64,000 bases of DNA, from the NCBI RefSeq assembly GCF_019192735.1, contig NZ_JAHTKP010000016.1, forward strand, positions 1-64,000, read 5' to 3'. The notes beneath the pieces are model-generated. The model did not search any database, was not told the DNA's origin, and saw only the letters and a list, made by a program, of their open reading frames with translations. A program made the position numbers and the translations under genes. This document shows, piece after piece, positions 1 through 8,372 of the stretch (its first letter is position 1; every line of letters starts with the position of its first letter). Source of the DNA: Kitasatospora aureofaciens (GTDB lineage: Bacteria > Actinomycetota > Actinomycetes > Streptomycetales > Streptomycetaceae).

Positions 1-83
1 GGCGACCGGGCAACCGGTCGCCGCCCCTCACGCTCCTGCGGACCGGTACGGCGCTGCGCGCCGCTGTGGCAAGGATGCGCTTC

Positions 84-110
84 CCGCCCGGCCTGAAGGC
101 CGGGATTCCC
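84..110. mobile_element. Possible IS200/IS605-type end hairpin (relic)
   Basis: A 7-bp perfect stem (CCCGGCC at 87-93 and GGCCGGG at 98-104) encloses the tetraloop TGAA. On the minus strand it reads GGAATCCCGGCCTTCAGG and continues into GCCGGG. This resembles the hairpin at the right end of IS200/IS605 (TnpB-type) elements in actinomycetes, as I remember them. No tnpA or tnpB reading frame is present on either side, so at most a solo end or decayed trace remains. It lies directly before a broken gene, which fits an old insertion or deletion. It could instead be an unrelated hairpin. Confidence 0.3.
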
Positions 111-116
111 GCGCAA

Positions 117-400
117 GATCAGGGGATGGACGCCGCCAAGGGGAGCGCCACCCTCGACGGGCGCGCCCTCACGCCCGAGGTGCTCGGCTCGACCCGATCA
201 GGCTGACCGGGTCGGTGGGCAACCCGTTCACCGGCAGCGAGACGTCCCAGAACACCTGGGCGTGCGGTCTCTGGGTGCGGCTGGACCCGCTCGCGCCGGG
301 CAGTCACGAGCTGGCGATCCGTGGCGAGTCGGGCTCGTTCTCCACCGCCGTGGATTACCGGCTGGAGGTCGTCAAGCCGACGCCCACCGGGGCCGTCTGA
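117..400 (+). pseudogene. Frameshifted 3' remnant of a secreted protein gene
   Basis: Two frames together read like one conserved C-terminus. From about 117 to 203 one frame gives MDAAKGSATLDGRALTPEVL and then stops at 204. From 191 the +2-shifted frame continues DPIRLTGSVGNPF, then a Trp-Ala-Cys-Gly-Leu-Trp stretch and a His-Glu-Leu-Ala-Ile-Arg-Gly-Glu-Ser-Gly motif, and ends at the stop at 398. I recall similar C-termini in streptomycete signal-peptide proteins of unknown function. No N-terminus or signal peptide lies upstream; the hairpin at 84-110 sits where the gene body should be. The split could also be a sequencing error, but the missing 5' part argues for a true relic. The gene may have been longer to the left of the window. 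Confidence 0.5.
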
Positions 401-488
401 GCCTGACGGTGCAGACCGCGGTCCGGCTTCCGTGGTCGCGCCGCTGCCACCGGCCGCAGGGGCCGGTGGCAGCTCGGGAGTTGGGCGA

Positions 489-2117
489 TCAGGGGGAGGA
501 ACCCGTCACGGGCGGGTTCGCGGTCGCGCCCGGCGCAGTCATGCCCGGCTCTGTCATGCCCGGTGCAGTCGCGCCCGGTGCGGTCGTGCCGGTCGATGTC
601 GTTGTCGTGCCGGTCGACGTCGTGCCGGCGGTCGTCGGCGCGGTGGTCGGGGTTTTGCTGGTCGGGGTTTTGCTGGTCGGGGTTCCGTGCGGCGTCTCGG
701 TGAGTGTCGAGGAGGTGGACGAACCCGTGGACGCGGACGAGGAACCGGTCGAGGACGACGTACTGGACGAGGCCTTGGTCTCGGACGGCTTGCCGGAGGA
801 CGTCGACGCCGTTGCGGAGGAGGACGACGGCCCGCCCGAGGAGGTCGTCGAGCCCGAGGTCGTGGCCCCGGAGGTGGTTGACCCGGAGGTCGTCGAGCCC
901 GAGGTCGTGGAACCCGAGGTCGTCGAGCCCGAAGTCGTGGCCCCGGAGGTCGTGGCCCCGGAGGTCGTGGCCCCGGAGGTCGTGGCCCCGGAGGTCGTGG
1001 CCCCGGAGGTCTTACCCGACGTCGACGTCGAGGCCGTGGCCGACGGTGTGCCCGGCTTCATCGGCGCGGGCGGCGGGATGCCGGGCGCCAGCGGGCCCTT
1101 GGGCGGCTCGACGTGCCGGTCGATCACCTCGATCCGCCCGGTCACCCGGGCGAAGAAGTTACCCGTCTCGACGTTGACCAGGATGATCTCGGTCACCGGC
1201 TGCGGCGCCGGCACCACGATGATCAGCGTGGTCGGCTGGAAGCCGGCCCAGGCCTTGCCGGTGTACTTGGCGTTCGGCACCAGGGCCGGCGCCCTCAGCG
1301 GGTTGCCGCACGAGCAGCGCACCCGGGGCACGCCCTGCGCGTCCACCAGCACGGCGGTGCCGGCCTGGAGCGCGGACTGGTACTCGCCGACCACGCCGCT
1401 CCTGTAGTTGTGGTTGGTCACCCGGGTGTCCACCCGCAGGTACGCGGAGGTGAGCGAGCGCAGGTAGGACGGGATCGCGGACTGGTCGATGCCCGCCGCG
1501 GAGGCCCAGGCCCGTCCGGCGTCGCCGGTCGAGACCATTGTGATCAGGCGTTCGGTGTCGCAGCTGGGCTTGGACATCGCCCCGGCGTAGAGCCCGTGCG
1601 ACGTCCCCTGCACGCTGTGGATGACCGCGGGCGAGGTGGCGCCGCCGGTCTGCCCGGGCTTCGGCGCCTGCGAGGTCCCAGGGGCGGGTGCCTGCGAGGT
1701 CGCGGGGGCGGGTGCCTGCGAGGTCGCGGGGGCGGGGGCCGGGGGGCTCACCGGGGTGGTTTCCACCGATTGGGTGAACGGCGCCGGGCCCGGATCGGCC
1801 GGTGTCTGCAGGGCGACCTCGTTGGCGGCCGGCAGGGCCTCCTTGTGGCTGCTCTGGTTGTTGACGATCAGCACGGTCGCCACCACGGCGACGACCACCG
1901 TCCCCGCGGCCAGCGCGATCCCGCGCCCGGAGCGCCACCAGGGCCTGTACGGCCCGCGTGGGGCGCCGCCCGAGGGCGGTCCGGGAGGCCCGGAGGGCGG
2001 CGGGGGGACGGACGGCGGGCCGGCCGCGCCGCCGCCCGACGGCGGACCGGCCAGCGGGCCGGACGGGGGACCGTGGGGCGGCTCGCTCGGCGGGCCGGGG
2101 GGCGGTTGGGGACTCAT
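489..2117 (-). CDS. DUF6777 domain membrane-anchored protein with Thr/Ser/Gly repeat tail
   Basis: The protein has 542 residues. Residues 1-64 are a Pro/Gly-rich cytosolic tail, 66-85 a single membrane helix (IALAAGTVVVAVVATVLIV), then a Pro/Ala-rich linker with repeats of APATSQAP type. The DUF6777 domain (about 165-330) contains GLYAGAMSKPSCD, AYLRVDTRVTNH and VPRVRCSCGNPL. The last 200 residues are low-complexity Thr/Ser/Gly with exact 15-bp repeats. I placed the start at the ATG before SPQPPPGPP; a frame 20 codons longer has no support. The family is known only as a domain of unknown function. An exported domain on a Pro-rich stalk would suit an envelope sensor or scaffold role. It sits near the kinase/FHA-ABC block, and I infer a link only from position. 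Confidence 0.75.
   Translation of the reverse strand: MSPQPPPGPPSEPPHGPPSGPLAGPPSGGGAAGPPSVPPPPSGPPGPPSGGAPRGPYRPWWRSGRGIALAAGTVVVAVVATVLIVNNQSSHKEALPAANEVALQTPADPGPAPFTQSVETTPVSPPAPAPATSQAPAPATSQAPAPGTSQAPKPGQTGGATSPAVIHSVQGTSHGLYAGAMSKPSCDTERLITMVSTGDAGRAWASAAGIDQSAIPSYLRSLTSAYLRVDTRVTNHNYRSGVVGEYQSALQAGTAVLVDAQGVPRVRCSCGNPLRAPALVPNAKYTGKAWAGFQPTTLIIVVPAPQPVTEIILVNVETGNFFARVTGRIEVIDRHVEPPKGPLAPGIPPPAPMKPGTPSATASTSTSGKTSGATTSGATTSGATTSGATTSGATTSGSTTSGSTTSGSTTSGSTTSGATTSGSTTSSGGPSSSSATASTSSGKPSETKASSSTSSSTGSSSASTGSSTSSTLTETPHGTPTSKTPTSKTPTTAPTTAGTTSTGTTTTSTGTTAPGATAPGMTEPGMTAPGATANPPVTGSSP
841..1005 (-). repeat. 15-bp in-frame minisatellite, 11 units
   Basis: Eleven consecutive 15-bp units lie head to tail with forward-strand forms such as gaggtcgtggccccg; the four units from 946 to 1005 are identical. 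On the coding strand they give a Thr-Thr-Ser-Gly-(Ala/Ser) pentapeptide repeat in the C-terminal tail of the DUF6777 protein. The period is a multiple of three, so copy-number change keeps the frame. Confidence 0.9.
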
Positions 2118-2325
2118 CGAGGCTCCGTTTCGCAGGCGGCCGGCGGACAGACGCCGGCCCGGGAAAGCTCCTGCCACTGGCTTCCATTTCTCCCCCCGGG
2201 CCCAGCCCGCCGCAACAGCAGGTGCGGGGAGCGTCGCCGAGCGTGCTCACCCGGCGTCGGTCACTCTGGAATCCACCCGAAGGAGTTCAAAGGAGCTCAA
2301 GGAGCCCGAAGGAGCAGGAGGCGAC

Positions 2326-3657
2326 ATGCAGCAGGCCAGGACCGGCACCGCCGACGTGCAGGGCGCCGTGCGCGGCTGGCTGGACGCGCTCGCCGTCGTG
2401 GTGGCCGGGCTCGCCGCGATGGGCGCGGTGGCCGCGCTCGGCCTCTGGCTGGCCGGCGCCGGCGACCTCCCGGACGGCGGCTTCCCGTCCGTGCTCGCCG
2501 CCACGGTGGCGCTCGCCGTCGGCGGATCCGTCCAACTCGACGGCGGCGCAGGGCACTTCGCCCAGGTGGACGCCGGGATCAGCGCGATGCCGCTGTCCGT
2601 CGGCCTGGTCGGCGCGGTGGTGATGGCCGAGGTGTTCCTGCGCCAGCTGCGCTTCCGGGCGGTGACCGGCGGCGGCGAACTGCTCGGCCGGCTCGCCCGG
2701 ACGGTGGTGCTCTGGCTGCTCGCCCTCGTGCTGCTCACCCTCGGTGCCCGGCACACCTTCGCCGTCCAGATCGGCAGCGACCTCGTGCAGGCCATCGGCG
2801 GTGCGCTCGGCCTGAACCCGGAGGTCGGCTTTCACGCGGACGGGCCCAGCACGGTCGGGATCGGGCTCGCCTGGCTTCTGGTGGTGCTCGCCGGCACGTT
2901 CGCGGTGTCCCGCCGGGCGCCGCTGCCGGGCACCCTGGTGCGGTACCAGCAGGCCGTCCGCCCGGCCGCGTTCGCGCTCTGGCTGGTGCTGCTCGCGTAC
3001 GTGGCGATCGGCGTGGTGACGGGGGTGCTGACGGCGCTCGTGCACGGCAACGCCCGGCAGACGATGGCCGTGGTGCTGCTCGCGCTGCCCGACCTCGCCT
3101 GGCTGGCGTTCGGTGTCGGGCTCGGCGCCGAGTGGCACGGACGGCTCACCGGCGCGGTCGGCCTGCCGGTGCCGAAGCCGCTCGCCGAGGTGCTGCGCGC
3201 CCCGGACGGGCAGCAGGCCACGATCAGCCTCGGCACCCTCGCCGACCACGACGCGCGCAGCTGGTGGCTGCTGCCGATCGCCGCCGTCCTGCTGCTCGCC
3301 GCCGGGTTCCTTGCCGCGTACCGCTCGCCGCGGACGGTCCCGCTCTGGCAGCACGCGGTCCGGCTGGCGCTGGCCACCGCCGTGGCCGTGGCGCTGATCG
3401 GCGCGTGGACCCGGGTGGACGCCGATTACGGCCTGTCCGTGCTGGGCGTCGGCATCGGCCAGGGCGGCCTCGGCGACCTGCTCGGCTCCATCCTCGGCAG
3501 CGCCAACCCGCTCGCCGGCCTCGGCAGCGGCAGCCTCACCCTGCGCCCGGACCTGTGGACGGCCGTCCCGCTGGCCGCGGGCTGGGGGCTGCTCACGGGC
3601 GGGCTGGGCGCGCTGCTGGCGGCCCGGGTGGGGCGCCGGGGCGAGGTGCCGGGCTGA
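2326..3657 (+). CDS. Streptophobe-type polytopic membrane protein
   Basis: This 443-residue protein is almost entirely hydrophobic, with about 9-11 predicted membrane segments beginning at residues 12-35, and no enzymatic motif. Composition and layout fit what databases call streptophobe family proteins, named for their occurrence in Streptomyces; no function is known to me. The ATG at 2326 follows a purine-rich leader (AAGGAGCAGGAGGCGAC) that gives a clear ribosome binding site. A much longer open frame upstream is antisense to the DUF6777 gene and is not real. The gene is divergent from DUF6777, with about 208 bp between starts, and converges on the DUF1304 gene with a 25-bp gap. Confidence 0.65.
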   Translation: MQQARTGTADVQGAVRGWLDALAVVVAGLAAMGAVAALGLWLAGAGDLPDGGFPSVLAATVALAVGGSVQLDGGAGHFAQVDAGISAMPLSVGLVGAVVMAEVFLRQLRFRAVTGGGELLGRLARTVVLWLLALVLLTLGARHTFAVQIGSDLVQAIGGALGLNPEVGFHADGPSTVGIGLAWLLVVLAGTFAVSRRAPLPGTLVRYQQAVRPAAFALWLVLLAYVAIGVVTGVLTALVHGNARQTMAVVLLALPDLAWLAFGVGLGAEWHGRLTGAVGLPVPKPLAEVLRAPDGQQATISLGTLADHDARSWWLLPIAAVLLLAAGFLAAYRSPRTVPLWQHAVRLALATAVAVALIGAWTRVDADYGLSVLGVGIGQGGLGDLLGSILGSANPLAGLGSGSLTLRPDLWTAVPLAAGWGLLTGGLGALLAARVGRRGEVPG

Positions 3658-3682
3658 CTGCGGCGTGCCCCCCCGCGAGCCC

Positions 3683-4057
3683 TCAGAACACCTGGGCGAG
3701 CAGGACGATCACCGGGGGTACCGCCTGTCCGAGGGCGCCGCGCCACAGCTTCGGCTCCGACGCGAAGAGCGTGACCCCGCCGGCGATCATGAACCAGCTG
3801 ATGTAGGTGATCACCGCCCGCCCGGCGGTCGCGTGCCCGGTGTGCAGCAGGACCAGGCCCGCCACCAGGCCCAGCGCCAGGAACAGGTTGTAGAAGCCGA
3901 CGTTGAAGCGCCACAGCCGGACCTCCGGGGCGTCCGCCGTGCTGCCGGTGAGCAGGAAGCGCACGCGTGGGTGCCCGTACAGGAAGCTCTCCAGCGGCCA
4001 CACGATCAGGTGGATCGCGGCGGCGAGCATCGCGAAGACCTCGCTGACGGCGTTCAT
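3683..4057 (-). CDS. DUF1304 family small integral membrane protein
   Basis: The protein has 124 residues and four hydrophobic segments (about 5-25, 50-70, 77-97 and 103-122). The core FNVGFYNLFLALGL, followed by a His-containing loop and a final SEPKLWRGALGQAVPP, matches DUF1304 proteins, which are small multipass proteins of unknown role. Length is typical. The ATG at 4057 is preceded by GGGAACCGAAGGGAGCCG-type purine-rich sequence. It lies 41 bp downstream of the Ser/Thr kinase on the same strand, so it may be cotranscribed as the last gene of the kinase operon. Confidence 0.75.
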   Translation of the reverse strand: MNAVSEVFAMLAAAIHLIVWPLESFLYGHPRVRFLLTGSTADAPEVRLWRFNVGFYNLFLALGLVAGLVLLHTGHATAGRAVITYISWFMIAGGVTLFASEPKLWRGALGQAVPPVIVLLAQVF

Positions 4058-4098
4058 CGCTGACGGCTCCCTTCGGTTCCCTTTACTCGCGTGGCGGC

Positions 4099-5118
4099 TC
4101 AGTCGCGCGGCGGCGGGTGGACGACCGGGACGGCCCACGCGGGCGGCTCGGGCACGGACGGCTCGGGCACGGCCGCCGATGCGGCGACCGCCGGGACGAC
4201 TCGGGTGGGCGGCCCGCCCTTGGTCCACGGCGCGGGCCCGGCGGCCGTGGCCGCGCGCAGCTCGGCGACGAACTGCAGGCAGCTCGCGTACCGGTCCTCC
4301 GGGGCCTTGGCGAGCGCCCGGGCGACCGCGGCGTCCACGGCGGCCGGCAGGTCGGGGCGGTGCTCGCGCAGGGTGGGCGGCGGGTCGTTGAGGTGCGCCC
4401 AGAGCAGCGCGAGGTCGCTCTCCCGGCGGAACGGCGGCGCACCGGCCAGCATCTCGAACACCACGCAGCCCAGGCTGTACTGGTCGCAGCGCCCGTCCAG
4501 CGGCCGGCCGGAGATCTGTTCGGGCGCCGCGTAGTCGAGCGTCCCGACGATCTGGCCGACGCTGGTCAGCCCGCTGAGCGACAGCGACTTCTTGGTGAGC
4601 CCGAAGTCCGCCAGGTACAGGTGCTCGGGGTGCTCGCTGTCCGTGCCGGCGGCCACCAGCACGTTGCCCGGCTTGACGTCGCGGTGCACCAGGTCGTGGT
4701 CGTGCGCCGCGTCCAGGGCGGAGGCGATCTGCAGGGCCAGCCGGGCGGCCCGCTCGACCGGGAACGGGCCGTCCTGGTTGATCAGGGCGCGCAGGTCGCC
4801 GCCCTCGACGTAGCGCATGGCGATGAACAGGATGCCGTCGTGCTCCCCGGCCTCGAACACCGGGATGATGTGCGGGTGGTCGATCGCGGCGGCGGCTTCG
4901 GACTCGTGCATGAACCGCTGCCGGAACACCTCGTTGCGGGCCAGCTCGGGCGCCAGCAGCTTGACCGCGACGGTCCGGCCGAGCCGCAGGTCCTTCGCCC
5001 GGTAGACGACGGCCATGCCGCCGCGTCCGATCTCGCCCTCCAGCCGGTAGCCCGCTACCTTCCGCCCGACCATGCCGGCGGGCAGGCTGGTGGCGGACGG
5101 ATGCTCGGCCGGGATCAC
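4099..5118 (-). CDS. Serine/threonine protein kinase, cytosolic
   Basis: The 339-residue protein has a complete Hanks-type kinase domain (about 22-285): glycine loop GRGGMA at 31-36, ATP-binding Lys53 (VAVKLL), Glu in the HESEA helix, catalytic VHRDVKPGN (Asp147), DFG at 171-173, and APE at 198-200. The last 50 residues are Pro/Ala-rich. Unlike PknA/PknB-type kinases it has no membrane helix or PASTA domain, so it should act in the cytosol. Its GTG start overlaps the TGA of the upstream SH3-like gene (GTGA), which implies translational coupling. The FHA-ABC exporter gene immediately upstream encodes phosphothreonine-binding modules and is the obvious candidate substrate or partner; this is inferred from the PknF/Rv1747 precedent in Mycobacterium tuberculosis. 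Confidence 0.92.
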   Translation of the reverse strand: MIPAEHPSATSLPAGMVGRKVAGYRLEGEIGRGGMAVVYRAKDLRLGRTVAVKLLAPELARNEVFRQRFMHESEAAAAIDHPHIIPVFEAGEHDGILFIAMRYVEGGDLRALINQDGPFPVERAARLALQIASALDAAHDHDLVHRDVKPGNVLVAAGTDSEHPEHLYLADFGLTKKSLSLSGLTSVGQIVGTLDYAAPEQISGRPLDGRCDQYSLGCVVFEMLAGAPPFRRESDLALLWAHLNDPPPTLREHRPDLPAAVDAAVARALAKAPEDRYASCLQFVAELRAATAAGPAPWTKGGPPTRVVPAVAASAAVPEPSVPEPPAWAVPVVHPPPRD

Positions 5119-5741
5119 GGTTCACCCGTTCGGGTGGGGGCGTACGGGCCCTCCGCGGGCGCGGGCGCCGGGGAGGGTGGCGGGGACGGGGCCCGTGCCG
5201 GGGAGGGTGGCGGGGACGGGGCCCGTGCCGATGTCGGTGCCGGGGACGGTGTCGGGGACGCCCGGTCGGTGGCCGCGTACGTCTGGAACTGGAGCCCGTC
5301 GCAGTAGCACCACCGGTCGTGCACCGGGTCGAACACCCACAGCGCCTCGCCGTCGACGACCAGGCCGACCCGCAGGCCGCGGGCCCGGTCCTGGAAGGAC
5401 TCCAGGTCCAGGGCGCCCGCCGCGAGGCTCTCCAGCATCGCCCGGTAGCGGGCCAGCGCGCCCTCGGCCTCGGCGAGGGCCGGGCGGGGGTCGGCGGTCC
5501 GGGCGGGCGGGCCGCCGGCGGCGGGCGGGGCGTCCGGGAGGGTGATCAGCAGGCGGCCGTCCACCCAGGCGGTCCAGCCGTTGGAGCAGAGGATCTGCGC
5601 CCAGTCGCCCTGCCGGGAGATCAGCCGCACCGGGAGCAGGCTGTCCAGCCGGGCGGAGGGCCGGGCCGGGTCCGGGGCCGCCCAGGTGGCCATCCCGGCC
5701 GGCGGGGCGACGTGGGTGGGGCGGAACGCGAACTCGTCCAT
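5115..5741 (-). CDS. SH3-like domain protein coupled to the kinase
   Basis: This 208-residue protein has an N-terminal half (about 15-70) that looks like a bacterial SH3-like fold: LDSLLPVRLISRQGDWAQIL, then NGWTAWVDGRLL. A central segment has helical EAEGALARYRAMLESLAAG, followed by a second beta-rich piece (VGLVVDGEALWVFDPVHDRW). The C-terminus is a Pro/Ser/Ala repeat. There is no signal peptide. The gene ends inside the start codon of the kinase gene, so the two products are probably made in a fixed ratio; an adaptor or regulator of the kinase is a reasonable guess. The family name is uncertain, but the order SH3-like-kinase next to an FHA-ABC exporter recurs in streptomycetes as I remember it. 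Confidence 0.6.
   Translation of the reverse strand: MDEFAFRPTHVAPPAGMATWAAPDPARPSARLDSLLPVRLISRQGDWAQILCSNGWTAWVDGRLLITLPDAPPAAGGPPARTADPRPALAEAEGALARYRAMLESLAAGALDLESFQDRARGLRVGLVVDGEALWVFDPVHDRWCYCDGLQFQTYAATDRASPTPSPAPTSARAPSPPPSPARAPSPPPSPAPAPAEGPYAPTRTGEP
5167..5226 (-). repeat. Perfect 30-bp tandem duplication in the SH3-like gene
   Basis: Bases 5167-5196 and 5197-5226 are identical. The repeat is in frame and encodes a ten-residue Pro/Ser/Ala unit (ARAPSPPPSP) in the C-terminal tail. It is a recent-looking duplication in a low-complexity region. Confidence 0.9.
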
Positions 5742-5885
5742 GGGCGGCTACATTTCCTCCGCCGCGCGAGCCGGAGCCGGGGGCCACGGCTGCGTGCGGC
5801 ACTCGCACCACAGGTCGGTTTCCACTCTACCGGCGGTGGCCCGGCCCTTCCCGGCGCCGTCGATCCGGCCGCCGGCTGCGGTCCG

Positions 5886-5935
5886 GCCGCTACCTGCGCA
5901 TGATCGTGGGGCCGCTACCTGCGCATGATCGTGGG
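5886..5935. repeat. Perfect 25-bp tandem duplication at the 3' end of the FHA-ABC gene
   Basis: Bases 5886-5910 are repeated exactly at 5911-5935. The copy at 5911-5935 contains the last codons (Thr-Ile-Met-Arg-Arg) and the TAG stop of the FHA-ABC gene; the other copy lies just downstream. The duplication therefore places a second copy of the gene end, including its stop, after the real one. Because 25 is not a multiple of three, the second copy is out of frame and is noncoding. Confidence 0.9.
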
Positions 5936-8269
5936 TTCGTGCCGCCGCAGCAGGGCCAGCACGAGCAGCCCGTACAGGGCGGTCAGCGTGGGCAGCACCA
6001 CCATGCTGACCAGCCACCCGGTGCGCTGGTGGCGGAACAACGGGTCCGCGGTGATCGCGGTCGGGAAGATGCCGTGCAGCTCGACCGTCCGGGCCATCGC
6101 CGACAGGCCCCAGCGGGAGGGCACCAGCCAGGCGAACTGCTCCAGGCCGGGCACGCCGTGCAGCTTGAGCATCACGCCGCTGAACACGATCTGCAGCACC
6201 GAGATGAGCACCAGCAGCGGCATGGTGGCCTCCTCCTTGTCCACCAGGGCGGAGGTGACCAGGCCGAGCATCATGGCCGAGAAGGCGAGCAGCGCGACCG
6301 CGATGATCAGCTCGGGCAGCTGGGGCATCACCACCCCGGTCGGCACCGCGAAGGACAGGTTCACCCCGGCCAGGCCGACCACGGTCAGCACCACGGCCTG
6401 ACCGGCCGTGATCGCGCCGAGCACCACGATCTTGGAGACCAGGTATGCGGACCGGGACAGCCCGACGACCCGTTCCCGCTGGTAGATCGCACGTTCCTTG
6501 ACCACCTCGCGCACCGAGTTGGCGGCGCCGGTGAGCAGGCCGCCGATGCAGAGCGTGAGCAGGCAGTTGACGGCGTTGTCCGGGGTGAGCCGGGTGCCGG
6601 CCATCACCCTGCACATGAGGCCGATGACGAACGGCAGGACCAGCATCACGGTGAGGAACAGCCGGTCGGCGGCCAGCACCGCCGTGTACCGGCGCACCAG
6701 GGTGCCGAGCTGGGCGAACCAGCCCTGCGGCTTCTCCCGCCCGATGGCCGGTGCCGCTGCTTTCGCCCGAGGGAGCACCGGCGTCGCCGCCTCGGCCGCC
6801 TCGGCCGTCACGTACCGCCGGTACTGCGGCGAGGCGAGGAACCGCTGCTGCCAGGCCGCGTGGTCCTCGTTCTCGAACGCCTCGAAGGCCTCCGGCCACT
6901 CCTCGAAGCCGAAGAACGGCAGCGCCTCGTCCGGCGGCCCGTAGTAGGCCGTCCGGCCGCCGGGGGCGAGCACCAGCAGGCGGTCGCACACGTTCAGGCT
7001 CAGCACGCTGTGCGTCACCACGACCACCGTGCGGCCGTCGTCGGCCAGCCCGCGCAGCATGTGCATCACCGAGCGCTCCATGCCCGGGTCCAGGCCGGAG
7101 GTCGGCTCGTCGAGGAAGAGCAGCGAGGGCTTGGTCAGCAGCTCCAGCGCGACGCTGACCCGCTTGCGCTGGCCGCCGGAGAGGCTGGCGATCACCTGCT
7201 CGGCCCGGTCGTCCAGGCCCAGCTCGTGGATCACCTCGGCGACCCGGGCCTCCCGCTCGTGCGCGGCGGTGTCGCCGGGGAAGCGTAATTCGGCGGCGTA
7301 GGACAGGGCGCGGCGGACGGTGAGCTGGGTGTGCAGGATGTCGTCCTGCGGCACCAGGCCGATCCGGCGGCGCAGTTCGGCGTAGTCCCGGTAGAGGTCG
7401 CGCCCGTCGTACAGGACCGTGCCCTCGTCGGCGGGGCGCAGCCCGGTGAGCGCGTTGAGCAGGGTGGACTTGCCGGCGCCGCTGGGGCCGGCCACGGCGA
7501 GCAGCGCCTTCTCGGCGAGCGGGAAGCTGACGTCGTCCAGCAGCACCCGCCGGTCCGGGCCGACCCGGACCACGAGGTTCTGGACGTCGAGCGAGATCTC
7601 GCCGGTGTCGGTGTACTCGACGAGCCGGCCGTCGGAGAGGCAGAGCGCGGAGTGGCCGATGCCGATGATGTCGGCCGGGCCGACCGGGGCGCGGGAGACC
7701 GGGCGGCCGTTGAGGTACGTGCCGTTGTGGCTGTCGAGGTCGACGATCTCGTGGCTGCCGTCGGGCAGTTCGCGCAGTTCGGCGTGGTGGCGGGAGACCA
7801 CCAGGTCGTCCAGGACCAGGTCGTTGTCGTACGAGCGGCCGATCCGCACCGCCGTGCGGGCGGGCAGCTGGAGCACGGAGCTGGGGCTGCGGAAGACGCC
7901 GGAGGACTGCGGGGCGAGCAGGGACGGGTGTTCGCCCGGCGCGGGGCGGGGCAGGCCGGCGAAGGTCGCGGACGGGCCGTCGGCCGGGTTGCCGAAGCGC
8001 AGCCGGGTGCCGGGGCCGACGTCCTCGCTGCTGATCCGGCGGCCCCCGTCGTAGGTGCCGTTGGTGCTGCCGACGTCCTCCAGCAGCCAGTGGTCGCCGG
8101 CGGCGTGCAGGACGGCGTGGTGCCAGGAGACCCGGGGGTCGTCGAGGACGATCTCGCTGGTCGGGTCGCGGCCGAGGTGGTAGGCCCGGCCCGGGTCGAT
8201 CAGCTGCGAGTCCGAGTCGGTGACCAGCACGAGGGGCGGCGCGGTGGGCGCGCTCGGGCGCTCTCCCAT
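5915..8269 (-). CDS. FHA-FHA-ABC exporter fusion (Rv1747-like)
   Basis: The 784-residue protein carries two FHA domains (about 28-95 with Arg34, RVSWHH and STNGTY; about 138-205 with Arg145, VSRHH and HNGTYLNGR), an ABC ATPase (Walker A GPSGAGKS at 261-268, signature LSGGQ at 363-367, Walker B LLFLDEP at 383-389), and an ABC-2-type membrane domain from about 530 with six or so helices. FHA domains bind phosphothreonine, so assembly or activity is probably phosphorylation-controlled. M. tuberculosis Rv1747 has the same order and is phosphorylated by the neighbouring kinase PknF. Here a kinase gene lies just downstream on the same strand. The substrate is unknown; lipid or glycolipid export is suggested by Rv1747. 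ATG start at 8269. Confidence 0.9.
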   Translation of the reverse strand: MGERPSAPTAPPLVLVTDSDSQLIDPGRAYHLGRDPTSEIVLDDPRVSWHHAVLHAAGDHWLLEDVGSTNGTYDGGRRISSEDVGPGTRLRFGNPADGPSATFAGLPRPAPGEHPSLLAPQSSGVFRSPSSVLQLPARTAVRIGRSYDNDLVLDDLVVSRHHAELRELPDGSHEIVDLDSHNGTYLNGRPVSRAPVGPADIIGIGHSALCLSDGRLVEYTDTGEISLDVQNLVVRVGPDRRVLLDDVSFPLAEKALLAVAGPSGAGKSTLLNALTGLRPADEGTVLYDGRDLYRDYAELRRRIGLVPQDDILHTQLTVRRALSYAAELRFPGDTAAHEREARVAEVIHELGLDDRAEQVIASLSGGQRKRVSVALELLTKPSLLFLDEPTSGLDPGMERSVMHMLRGLADDGRTVVVVTHSVLSLNVCDRLLVLAPGGRTAYYGPPDEALPFFGFEEWPEAFEAFENEDHAAWQQRFLASPQYRRYVTAEAAEAATPVLPRAKAAAPAIGREKPQGWFAQLGTLVRRYTAVLAADRLFLTVMLVLPFVIGLMCRVMAGTRLTPDNAVNCLLTLCIGGLLTGAANSVREVVKERAIYQRERVVGLSRSAYLVSKIVVLGAITAGQAVVLTVVGLAGVNLSFAVPTGVVMPQLPELIIAVALLAFSAMMLGLVTSALVDKEEATMPLLVLISVLQIVFSGVMLKLHGVPGLEQFAWLVPSRWGLSAMARTVELHGIFPTAITADPLFRHQRTGWLVSMVVLPTLTALYGLLVLALLRRHEPTIMRR

Positions 8270-8296
8270 GATGGGAATTCTAGTGCCGCAGGCCCG

Positions 8297-8334
8297 GGCG
8301 GGCCCGTCGTGACCCCGGCGGGCCCGTTGTGACC
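8297..8334. repeat. 18-bp direct repeat, 20-bp period
   Basis: GGCGGGCCCGTCGTGACC (8297-8314) recurs at 8317-8334 with one change (C to T). It lies between the FHA-ABC start (8269, minus strand) and the 3' end of the sigma-partner gene (8373), inside the likely FHA-ABC promoter region. It could be a binding site or a simple duplication. Confidence 0.7.
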
Positions 8335-8372
8335 GACTGGCGGATCCGGGAGCTCTCGGACCGGGCCCCGGT

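Noticed and set aside
841..1005. The 15-bp repeats as a CRISPR or replication iteron
   Set aside because: Units are contiguous, in frame and protein-coding; no spacers and no origin features.
1113..3806. Long plus-strand open frame through DUF6777 and streptophobe genes
   Set aside because: Arg/Gly/Pro-rich composition, no domain, and overlaps well-supported genes in other frames.
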